A stretch of 64,000 nucleotides of DNA, taken from contig OX365959.1 in assembly GCA_947247005.1 (NCBI GenBank), forward strand, positions 36,865,097-36,929,096, given 5' to 3'. A program made the translations under genes and the position numbers. Below, piece by piece: positions 1 to 9,654 of this stretch (its first letter is position 1; every line of letters starts with the position of its first letter). Under the pieces are notes generated by a model, which saw nothing but the letters and a program-made list of their open reading frames with translations, did not search any database and had not been told where the DNA came from. The DNA is from Spisula solida (Eukaryota > Mollusca > Bivalvia > Venerida > Mactridae).

Positions 1-3000
1 GAACAAATCAGGTATGTACTGTCGCCTGCAAGACTGTAGTACTTCCTTCTGAAATAATAACAGGGTGGTCACAGACTCGGGGAAAACAGGGAAAATGCCA
101 AAAAAAAATCCTAGCAGGGGAAAAATCGGGGAATTTCAAAATTGGGAAAACATCATGAAATTATCAGTGAATTTTACTAAAATTGAAGGAAAAAATGTGC
201 CACCTGGCATCATCTCTTCATGACATTATTCAATAGATATATTTCTTCAAACAGATTGTTAGCAACATGTATGTATTATTAGAAAGGTATAAATAATGAG
301 TTTGATGGTAAAGGTATGGCTATAAGGCAAGGCTGGAGGCCATATTGTATAGCTGTATCCAAGTTTCGAACACTGGTGAACAATCATGGAAATTACCTTT
401 CAGTCAGGGAAAACTCAGGCAATTATCCGGGAATGTAGTTCTTCATTTTCTGTGACCACCCTGAATAAGCAGTTTCTGGTGTCTTTCGGACAACTCTTTT
501 TAACTTAACCACGAGTTTCTGGATTGCACATGTTAAAATTAAACTTGATAAGACAATTTGTTACGTAAATCACTTTTCGGTGATGTTGATGTCTGTATTA
601 TCATAACCATCCTCTTTATAAATGATGGGTCAATTTCCAAAATAAACTGACAAACTCCTTATTTATATGCTGTCAAAACAACTGTTGGTTAGTTTGTTTG
701 TTGTTTGCGATCGACTTACTGAGACAGTCTTAAGTGTGAGGATCATTCGTTTTTTCCCCGCCAGCTTGGTCAATGACCCCGACTACAAGGGAAGAGACAG
801 TAGTGTGATACAAGTAGTCCATGTGCGTTACCCTAGCTCTTTCCGAATAGACTCCTTGGTTCTTTGAAGTGCTTGGTGCACAGCACCGATACATGCAAAA
901 CTACCCCTGGGTTACAAAACAGTTCATCTCTAGTTGGGTGGGAAACACTGAAGTGTTAATTAAATTTTCTGTGCCCCTGGCAGAGATTCGAACAAGAGAC
1001 CTCTGAATTGGTAGTCGAGAGTGCTTACTACTAGATCACCATGTCACCCATGTTGGTTGGTTTAAAACAGTAATAAAACTAATATATAGAAAAATATTTC
1101 CCGCTATATCTGGCTGTGTGGTCTGCAAAGTATCTGGAAGTGCCAGGAAGCTGCTATCGGTGCTATACACCGGGCACATTAAAGAACCAGGCTGTCTATT
1201 CGAATTAAGATCTAGGCGCACCTCTGCAGCGCAGGACATGCCTGTATCTAATGTCTCTCTCTCTCCCTTCAGGGGCTTTCTCTCAGTCTGTCCCTCTGGT
1301 CAGATCATGCTGTATCTGCACTGGTAGAGGATGCACCTGCGCCCTTGTGGCTGCAACATGGGTAAAGTGCCTTTGAACGTGCGTTCGCATGAAAAGGGCT
1401 CTATAAATCTGGTATATATAAAACTATGTGAAAGGTGTCAGGCAATATTACCAGTGCAACAGAGAAGATGGTTTATTATAGTACATTGTGTATGGGCCTT
1501 GTATTGATCACACTTGTCTACCAATCTCATTTAAACCAGACCCTTATTACCCTTCACTACTTCATGCTGATATAGGACCTGACGGCACTCTGTGTAGGGT
1601 CATGTCAGTATGAACTTTACGTCATCCAATCAAATCGCTACTTTCACAAATCTGAAAGTGCAGTGAAACACTGCTGAGGCTACATGACGTCATTGTGCGC
1701 TAGAGAGGTTATTTGAACATGACCTCTTACGGAGTGTAGTCAGATCTCTAACAGCGTAAAGAAATGGGGCAAATGTTAGGGTCTGATTTTAATGAGATTG
1801 ACTTGTCTACCACAGGTAACTGTATCATTGATAAAGAGTAAAAAAAATTACTGTATGTTATATAAGAAATAATGCACATGTAGCTGCGCCTTGTTGCGTA
1901 ATGAAATACAAGCATGAGTTTGGATGCGTAGTAATTAAATCACGAGTGCGTACTAGATACAGCTATGTTTAAAGGGACTGCCTCATGTATTGGTGTAATG
2001 CAAAAATAAAATAAAATTGTCAAATATTCGCATAATTTTGGTATAGTTTATCCCATAAACAACCACACTGACATCTAAAATAACTTGAGAAACTTTGGCA
2101 TTTGGTAGTATTTTTACATCAAAATTAACACTACTATTACGTAAATTGCCTGAAATTTGTTAAACTTTGCATTTGATGAAAATGAATCGAAAATCAAACC
2201 AAATACCTCATTGATGTTTATGCTGTAGTTTATTGATGTTACAGTTTGATCACATGTGAATTACATAATTCACAAAGCATGTTGGAAGGAAACTTAACGC
2301 TTTTTTTCAAGAAAAAAATACTCAGTGGGCGATATCAAGAGTGGTTAAAATTGCTTATTTGCACCAAATCTTTCATAAAGCAACCGTCAGTGGCTTTCTT
2401 TTACATCAATACTTGGTTAGGTTGGAAAATCACGATATATAAAAAATTTAGCCCAATCTGTGAGGCAGCGCCTTTAACATAAATTTTATAAAAACATAAT
2501 TTTGTTTTACTCATTATCAATGATACAGTTACCTTTGTTGTATACTGCTGTATGAATATATTGTTTGGATTTCTCTAGGGTACCAGAGCTTATATTTCAA
2601 CCGTCAATGATAGGTGTAGAACAGGCTGGTATTGTGGAAACCTTGGATTATGTGCTCAAAAAGTATTCTCAAGATATTCAACAGACCCTCGCTCAGGTAA
2701 TGTTTTCATTATAGACATACAACAGACCCTCGTTCAGGTAATGTTTTCATTATAGACAAACAACAAACCCTCGCTCAGGTAATGTTTTCATTATAGACAA
2801 ACAACAAACCCTCGCTCAGGTAATGTTTTCATTATAGACAAACAACAAACCCTCGCTCAGGTAATGTTTTCATTATAGACAAACAACAAACCCTCGCTCA
2901 GGTAATGTTCTCATTATAGACATACAACAAACCCTCACTCAGGTAATGTTTTCATTATAGACATACAGTATAACCTCCCGAAACGGCACCTCTGAGAAGC

Positions 3001-6000
3001 GACAACCTCCGAGGAGCGGCACTTTTATCCCCCCCCCCGTTCGTTCGCACTCTTATTTTAACCTCCGTAGAACGACACCTCCGCAGAGCGGCAAACGGCC
3101 GTTAAAATTGTATACCTTTTGTATGGTTTACCTCTGAGAAGCGACAGGTGTGTCAGTACAACGGCATATCCACACATGTTTACATAACTCCATACGATGG
3201 TGTTTTCTATTTTTCGCACCTTCGTGGATTATAATAATTATCGCTCATCAGGTAGCCACGGGCGCAAGTAAATTAGCGACTGTCTTTGTGATCAGTTAGA
3301 CAATATGACACAGGAACACCGTACATGATGAGATGCATAAAACTCGATTTTTTAAAATCAAAGTCGTAATTAATAATTGTAAATGAAATATCAATACGCG
3401 CTTATAAATCAGTATAAGTAAGGAAATTCACGTACACGTCGTGTTAATGGTTAATCACGTCGTCTAAAACTGGCAATTTCAGCATAATATTATGAACTGA
3501 CCAAGTTACACGCGAGAGGTAAACAAATTACTGATCACGTGTGCAAATTGTGTAGTGAGCAATATGACATAATAGAGATTTTAACACTTTGAAGGTAAAC
3601 AATTCATTTGAATACGGCATGCGCGAAAAATAATATGGATTCGATTTATAATGTTGAGAGTTGCTAGACCCGTGAAATGTACGCATTTTTGTATCTAATC
3701 ATTGATCTTATTAATTAAATAATCGTCAGAATTATGTCGCAAAACGTGCGGCTACGAGTAGATCTAATTTTATGCATTTAATCACAAACAAACGACATCC
3801 ATTAAGATAACCGGGATTATGTACAGTTGTACACTCGATAGTCTATGAACGACATTCTGAAAAAGTCAACCTCTACAGAGCGACACCTCCGCAGAGCGAC
3901 AGTTTTTTCTGCCTCCGCCGGATGTCGCTCTACGGAGGTTATACTGTACAACAAACCCTCGCTCAGGTAATGTTTTCATTATAGACACACAACAGACCCT
4001 CGCTCAGGTAAAGTTTTCATTATAGACATACAACTGACCCTCGCTCAGGTAATGTTTTTATTATAGACATACAACTGACCCTCGCTCAGGTAATGTTTTC
4101 ATTATAGACATACAACTGACCCTCGCTCAGGTAATGTTTTCATTATAGACATACAACTGACCCTCGCTCAGGTAATGTTTTCATTATAGACATACAACTG
4201 ACCCTCGCTCAGGTAATGTTTTTATTATAGACATACAACAGACCCTCGCTCAGGTAATGTTTTTATTATAGACATACAACAGACCCTCGCTCAGGTAATG
4301 TTTTTATTATAGACATACAACAGACCCTCGCTCAGGTAATGTTTTCAATATAGACATACAACAAACCCTTGTTCAGGTAATGTTTTCATTATGTCTTTCA
4401 CATAATAGTCGTGGAGACACATTGATTTTGTGCTGGATGTCTGGAAACATGGATGTCTATCGTATTTCAATGAAACTTCTCATGAGTAATGAATAATCTG
4501 TATCAGGCCTTGTTCGGCATATTGTCCGGAATTTTTTGTCGCATGAATATTGTCAGAGTTATTGCCCTTTCCCACATTGACAGTATGGGGTATATTGCTT
4601 TGCACATGTCGATCGCTCTTTCGGTATGAGGGCATAAATGTTTTACAAACATCTCTTGTTACACAAATACCATATTACAGTCTCTTTTTCAGATTTTATT
4701 TTAATTGTGAAATCTTCTTTTTTCAATGTTTTCAGTATGTGTTTTTGACTGGGAGTTGTGCAAACTTCGGAAATTTTCGAGCGCGAATGGAGCGAGAGTT
4801 ACTGCAGCTACGTCCATTCCAATCAACATTTAATGTGTTCACTGCAGGTATGTTGTATTGCGTAATCATTTACATTTCGCTGGCTTAGAATGAGAAGGTG
4901 GCCATACATGCCATGTTTCGCAGACCCCTTTGCGTGAGATTGGTGATGGAAATGCAGGAGATTTCATTAAAATGAAGGATATTTTCCTTGCTGAAACTTT
5001 AGACTTTAAGTATTGAAGTTTATATGCTGTTTTCACTTATCTTAATTTGATGACAATACCATGCATGCTTCATGTAGCAATTTAAACTAATATTTGTCAT
5101 CATTTTCATAATGTAAACAAAAAATGTCAGATTCCAGTTTGTCCATGAAATGCGTGAGATTTGATAAATTGGCCTCTGATCATGCAGGAGTTGAGTCTCA
5201 AATGCAGGAGACTCACGCATGATGCAGGAGATCTGGCATGTATGGGTGGCTAATATAAAATCGATATTTAGAGAAAACAAAAAAAAACTCTGGAAACTAC
5301 TCTTTACTTACAAAAATGGAAAAACATACTTTTAAACTTCAGTTTGGTCAACATAACCTTTTGTGATTTTCATGAAAAAAGGCTCATAAGAAGCGCCTTG
5401 TGATGCAGTGGTACTTACAATATTCTCATTCCAGGCCAGCGATTTGTAGGCCAAATTGACAGATCTTGTGGTGTTGTTTTATTATTGATTTCAAATTTTT
5501 AACATATTCATACTCTTCAATGAAACTCCAACAATGTGGATTTACCTTCACTTGTGGTGAATTTACTGGCTCCTTGTGGAAGGGTAAGTTTGTACTGGTT
5601 ATGATACATTCCAGTAAAACTGGTGTAGGTGAATCTGCTGCCATATAGAACACAAAAGTTGCTGAGAAACGGCGTTAAAGGTGCTGCCTCACAGATTGGG
5701 CTGAAATTTTTGTATATCTTCATTTTCCAACCTAACCAAGTATTGATGTAATAGAAAGCCACTGAAGGTTGCTTTATGAAAGATTTGATGCAAATAAGCA
5801 ATTTTAACCCCACTCAATATCGTCCACTGAGTATTTTTTTCTTGAAAAAAAGCGCTTAATTTCCTTCTAACATGCTTTGTGAATTATGTAATTCACACGT
5901 GATCGAACTGTAACATCAACAAACTATAGCGTAAACATCAGTGAGGTATTTGGTTCGTTTTACGATTCGTTTTCATCAAATGCGAACACATTTCAGGCAA

Positions 6001-6554
6001 TTTAAGTAATAATAGTGTTCATTCTATAGGGTATTAATACCCTATAGATTTTTTTATGTAAAAGTACTAAATAACTACAAAATGCCGAAGTTTCTCAAGT
6101 TATTTTAGATGTCTGTGTGGTTGTTTATGGGATATACAGTCAACTAGATTCTATACCAAAATTAGGAGAATATTTGACAATTTTATTTTATTTTTGCAAT
6201 ACACCAATATGTGAGGCAGTCCCTTTAAACCCTAATAAACAAAGTATCTCTTAACTATTTCGCTCAGTTAGGTAAGTAAGTTTCTCAATTAAAAGAAAAA
6301 AAAGAAATACAAAAGCAAACAAACAAAAAAATTTAAAAAATAAACAAAAAAGCTTCTCAATTAAAGATTTGTGTTATATATTTTCAGAGAACCCCAGCCT
6401 TGATGCATGGCTAGGTGCTAGACGTTGGGTGAACTCCGATATTGGTGATGTGTGGGTCACTAAAGCTGACTACCAGGAGAAAGGGCCGGACTACCTGAAG
6501 GAACACGTAGCCTCGAATCCCTACCTACCACATCCTGTGTTAGTCGGTAAATGA
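1..6554 (+). CDS. ACTR5: Actin-related protein 5, C-terminal exons (partial)
   Basis: Four exon pieces of one gene that begins upstream of the window. Exon 1-11 ends before GTATGT. The others are 2579-2696, 4736-4847 and 6388-6554 (stop TGA). Phases join without error: an Arg codon is split at the first junction, CAG|TAT is in frame, and a Glu codon is split at the last. The product reads [19 protein letters not shown], then [19 protein letters not shown], then [13 protein letters not shown] and [12 protein letters not shown]. These are the C-terminal actin-fold blocks of ACTR5/Arp5: the VPE-FQPS stretch, the FLTG nucleotide-site loop, the DAWxGAR-W block and the terminal YLKEH-ASN. Arp5 is a subunit of the INO80 chromatin remodeller and works with INO80 ATPase and IES6 in the nucleus. 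Introns carry many inserted elements. I saw no convincing AATAAA close to the stop. Confidence 0.93.
61..463. mobile_element. hAT-like MITE in ACTR5 intron
   Basis: Terminal inverted repeats CAGGGTGGTCACAGA at 61 and TCTGTGACCACCCTG ending at 463. Five bases, AATAA, are repeated on both flanks. The interior is rich in GGGGAAA/GGGAAAA runs with no coding potential. The CAGGG start and short target duplication suit a non-autonomous hAT element; the family is inferred. Confidence 0.7.
780..1050 (-). mobile_element. SINE, family S2 (tRNA-headed)
   Basis: On the minus strand a degenerate tRNA-like head at about 1050-985, with a B-box-like TTCGAATCTCTG, runs into a body containing a TCGGTGCTG, AAAGAACCA and GTCTATTCG core. 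A second copy lies at 10590-10850. The core is shared with the different S1 SINE family. The copy lies head to head with the S1 copy at 1097. Confidence 0.6.
1097..1424 (+). mobile_element. SINE, family S1, head-truncated copy
   Basis: It matches the body and tail of the full S1 copies at 43222-43640 and 11868-11455: the CCGCTATATCTGGC segment, the ATTAAAGAACCAGG core, the CTTCAGGGGCTTTCTCTCAG block and the AAGTGCCTTTGAACGTGCG / CTATAAATCTGGTA tail. The tRNA-like head is missing. Six-frame reading frames through it (1036-1327) are not genes. Confidence 0.75.
1525..1799. mobile_element. MITE with inverted termini
   Basis: AATCTCATTTAAACCAGACC at 1525 is mirrored by GGGTCTGATTTTAATGAGAT ending near 1799. 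The interior is non-coding. It lies in the large ACTR5 intron. Confidence 0.55.
1812..2536. mobile_element. Outer inverted-repeat element interrupted by a TTAA MITE
   Basis: ACAGGTAACTGTATCATTGA at about 1814 is mirrored by TCAATGATACAGTTACCT ending near 2536. The MITE at 1973-2473 is nested inside. A short relative with the same termini is at 16455-16612. Boundaries are approximate. Confidence 0.5.
1973..2473 (+). mobile_element. TTAA-flanked MITE, family M5, copy a
   Basis: Flanked by TTAA on both sides (1969-1972 and 2474-2477). Termini are AGGGACTGCCTCA and TGAGGCAGCGCCT. An inverted copy of about 550 bp is at 5679-6234 and a deleted copy is at 24758-24980. The TTAA target suggests a piggyBac- or Kolobok-like transposase in trans; the superfamily is inferred. 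Confidence 0.75.
2680..4392 (+). repeat. 41-bp minisatellite carrying exon end plus 5' splice site
   Basis: The unit is CAACAGACCCTCGCTCAG, which is the end of the ACTR5 exon that stops at 2696, followed by GTAATG and TTTTCATTATAGACATA. Donor GTs recur every 41 bases at 2697, 2738, 2779, 2820, 2861, 2902 and 2943, then, after an inserted transposon, at 3968, 4009, 4050, 4091, 4132, 4173, 4214, 4255, 4296, 4337 and 4378. That makes 18 copies, of which only the first is the annotated exon end. Later copies carry small changes such as CAAACCC, CTGACCC and GTAAAG. In the reading frame of the exon, GTA ATG TTT TCA TTA TAG ends in a stop, so use of any later donor would truncate the protein. Confidence 0.92.
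2966..3946. mobile_element. pogo/Tigger-like non-autonomous transposon
   Basis: CAGTATAACCTCC at 2966 is mirrored by GGAGGTTATACTG ending at 3946, with the target TA duplicated at 2964-2965 and 3947-3948. The 981-bp element sits inside one unit of the 41-bp array. Subterminal copies of ACCTCCGCAGAGCGGCA-like motifs occur near both ends. TA target and CAGT termini fit the Tc1/mariner-pogo group. No transposase frame is present. Confidence 0.85.
4877..5443. mobile_element. MITE, family M6, copy a, with nested element
   Basis: TCGCTGGCTTAGAATGAGAA is mirrored by an imperfect CTCATTCCAGGCCAGCGA. It matches the intact copies at 10270-10510, 22018-22262 and 39097-39329. A second inverted-repeat element is nested at about 4899-5250, with TGGCCATACATGCCATG mirrored by TGGCATGTATGGGTGGC. 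Confidence 0.65.
5679..6234 (-). mobile_element. TTAA-flanked MITE, family M5, copy b (inverted)
   Basis: TTAA at 5675-5678 and 6235-6238. It is the reverse complement of the copy at 1973-2473 over nearly its whole length, for example AGGTGCTGCCTCACAG at its left end. It lies in the last ACTR5 intron, so the pair brackets exons 2579-2696 and 4736-4847. Confidence 0.78.
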
Positions 6555-6821
6555 TCCGCTACTTCATTGACACTTGGTTACTATGGATACCGTTACCATG
6601 GAAACATGTTTTCAGGCAGCTATGATAAATGCATGGGTGAAAGTGTTCAGGCATATGCCTGAACTTTAGGTTTTTGGGAGTACCAAAAAGTATGATAAAT
6701 CATTATCTTTATTTTCCCTATATAAATTGTCAATTTCTGAGGATTTCTGAATTTCTAACTTTCACCCATGTAAATGTGTTTTGTTCTTGTTGTGAATGAT
6801 TGGATTGGTTTTGACAACCAT

Positions 6822-7004
6822 CAGGGGCATAGCCAGCGATACGGATGTACGCTTGTGCGTAACATTAATTAAAAAGTAAAAATATAAATATGGCCAAAAT
6901 TGCATTAAAGTATCAAATTTTCACAATCATGAGGAGCCCAACCATAACCACCAACTTCAAGGCTTGTGTGGGCAACATTAATTCAAGCCTGGCTACGCCT
7001 CTGA
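6822..7004. mobile_element. Short MITE with CAGGGGC-type termini
   Basis: CAGGGGCATAGCCAG is mirrored by CTGGCTACGCCTCTG. It lies just 3' of ACTR5. Related CAGGGGCGTAGC termini occur at 14531-14864 and about 28308. hAT-like affiliation is inferred from the termini. Confidence 0.6.
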
Positions 7005-7394
7005 TGATTGTAGTAAAACGGCGTTAAACACAAACAATGAAAGTAATGATGAGATCTTAGTCTGGGATCTGTATACAAGGTAGTATTGATCGAATGTACT
7101 TGTATGATGTGAATTCTGAATTATTAAATTCCGCAAATTTTTGTCTGTGTTAATTTATGACTTCTACAACAACTTGAAACATTTTGCAAACATTAGACAT
7201 GTTGACTGTCACCACTCATTCACAATAATGTGGTACATGTCTCTCTCTCTCTTTACTGCAGTCTTGATGGTGTCAATCACCATGAAGTCAGTGTGGTTCT
7301 TTTTATGCCCCGTCAGTCCGTTTGTCTGGGCATTCAGGTTAAAGTTTTTAATTAAGTTCAATAGTTTGTTAACTCTCAATGCTATTGTAATGTA

Positions 7395-8136
7395 ACTTGG
7401 TAGTCTAATGCTCTACCACTTGGCAGTATAATGCTCTACCACTTGGTAATATAATGCCCTATCACTTGGTAGTCTAATGCTCTACCACTTGGCAGTCTAA
7501 TGCTCTACCACTTGGTAGTATAATGCTCTATCACTTGGTAGTCTAATGCTCTACCACTTGGCAGTCTAATGCTCTACCACTTGGTAGTCTAATGCTCTAC
7601 CACTTGGCAGTCTAATGCTCTACCACTTGGTAGTCTAATGCTCTACCACTTGGCAGTATAATGCTCTACCACTTGGCAGTATAATGCTCTACCACTTGGC
7701 AGTATAATGTTCTACCACTTGGCAGTATAATGCTCTACCACTTGGCAGTATAATGCTCTACCACTTGGCAGTATAATGCTCTACCACTTGGCAGTCTAAT
7801 GCTCTACCACTTGGCAGTCTAATGCTTTACCACTTGGCAGTCTAATGCTCTACCACTTGGCAGTCCAATGCTCTACCACTTGGCAGTCTAATGCTCTACC
7901 ACTTGGCAGTATAATGCTCTACCACTTGGCAGTATAATGCTCTACCACTTGGCAGTATAATGCTCTACCACTTGGCAGTCTAATGCTCTACCACTTGGCA
8001 GTATAATGCTCTACCACTTGGCAGTCTAATGCTCTACCACTTGGCAGTCTAATGCTCTACCACTTGGTAGTCTAATGCTCTACCACTTGGCAGTCTAATG
8101 CTCTACCACTTGGTAGTCTAATGCTCTACCACTTGG
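7395..8136. repeat. 23-bp minisatellite, about 32 copies
   Basis: Head-to-tail copies of TCTAATGCTCTACCACTTGG plus CAG. Main variants are TAG for CAG and TATAATG for TCTAATG. The array lies between the convergent 3' ends of ACTR5 and CIMIP2B and is not open in any frame. Confidence 0.95.
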
Positions 8137-9204
8137 CTATGAAATTGGAACCGTTATATACATGGAGTGCAAGTTTGCAGAAATAAAATCAGTCATATGA
8201 ATATGTTGGATTTTTTTATTGAAAACAAGATTATCACAGGTGAGCATTTTTTCAGACATTCATACTCTCAAACTAACCATGGATTAAGTATTTCTTCTAG
8301 ATCTTCATGCTACAATAAGACTTCAAGCCAAAGATCAACTTCTATGATAAACAAAAGATACACAAAATGACGAACATGATTATCTGGTTAGCAACAATTT
8401 GCTTGTCATGCTGTCCGGACAGTCTGGTACATGTTCTGATTTTTCATGCCATTAACATTTTTGAAGATTCATAAACCGCTGAGTCTTGATGACAATGATC
8501 GTGCAGTGGTCGAGATGCATCTACTGATGTAACATCGTATAAAGCTGTTGTAAAGACGCAACTCATATTGAAAACAGTTAAAACGGGGTATAAAATATAT
8601 ACTAGTACAGTATATGAACCAAAGTACATCTTGGAGTCTTGGATGAAGATGCCTGAGGCTCAATTAATATAACCCACTCACTGTATATAAATTGTTAATA
8701 TTTTTCATCTTCGAAACAAAAGCATGTAAAATACACACATATGAAATGTATTCACATACAAATGTACACTCATGCAAATGTACACACATACAGTTTGTAA
8801 ATACTGTCTTATATGAGTACAAATAATCATTCATAAATTGGTAATAGCTACAACAACATATTCAAAGGTGAAATTGTTGGGGGGCGGGTATACTGGACTT
8901 CAGACATGCAACAGAGACTGGGCGCCTGGAAAACGATGTCACAAATATAGCTTTAGAACATTTTCTAATTATACCAAGCATAACCCTCTGTTGAGACTTG
9001 AACCAAAGACTGGGCTCCTGTTTGGCAAATTTCATATAGACAGATTCTGTAAATATTCCCTGGGCCAGCAAGCCTCTCCCCCTACACGTAGGGCAAAATA
9101 TTGATAAATTGTCATGTGCATTAATCCACTATTTCATGTTATTTTTTGTCTTCAATGTAAAAGAATATCTCCACAATTATTTCAGTCCTACTGGAAAATC
9201 ACAT
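8137..9204. other. Intergenic stretch without recognised features
   Basis: Between the minisatellite and an M7 repeat. Short frames at 8167-8370 and 8838-9104 have no homology I recognise and no supporting context. Nothing else can be supported. Confidence 0.4.
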
Positions 9205-9390
9205 ATTTTCGTGGGTATTTAATTTCGTGGATTTTGATAAGAAATGCATTTTCATGGGGTCGTAAACTGGTGGATTATAGAAAATTTGAGAGGTTGATTA
9301 ATCGTGGGGATTAGATTTCATGGTCGAGTTTAACAACGAAATCAACGAAAATTCAACTCCCTTGAAAAATTACGATTTTTACAGTAATAG
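9205..9390. mobile_element. MITE, family M7
   Basis: Contains TTTCGTGGGTATTTAATTTC, then GGGGATTAGATTTC and AACGAAATCAACGAAAATTC, ending near a TTTTACAGTA terminus. Relatives are at 22380-22598, 44042-44262, partly at 17935-18092 and more distantly at 45815-46014. Confidence 0.6.
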
Positions 9391-9463
9391 ACAAGCTCTG
9401 AATACTAAATAAAATATAACAAAAAAATTGTATAATTGCACACGAAGATTTAAAAACATAAAT

Positions 9464-9469
9464 TTTATT
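9464..9469 (-). promoter_or_regulatory. Candidate polyadenylation signal for CIMIP2B
   Basis: AATAAA on the minus strand, about 190 bases beyond the stop codon of the last CIMIP2B exon. Position and motif only; AT-rich DNA gives many chance matches. Confidence 0.35.
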
Positions 9470-9654
9470 AAAATAGATTGGATTTAATACTTCAATGTGA
9501 AATACTGACGTACATGTATAATGTTAACACTGAGCTTATCACAGATCACCACTTTGATTGTATCTCGAGTATAAATATAAAGATTAAGAAGTTCATGTAA
9601 ATTTTTTAAAAATCTTAAGTGTTCAATGAATTTAAATGTTCGACAAATATTGTT

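Noticed and set aside
2680..4392. CRISPR-like array
   Set aside because: Units are strictly tandem without unique spacers, in an animal gene intron; it is a minisatellite.
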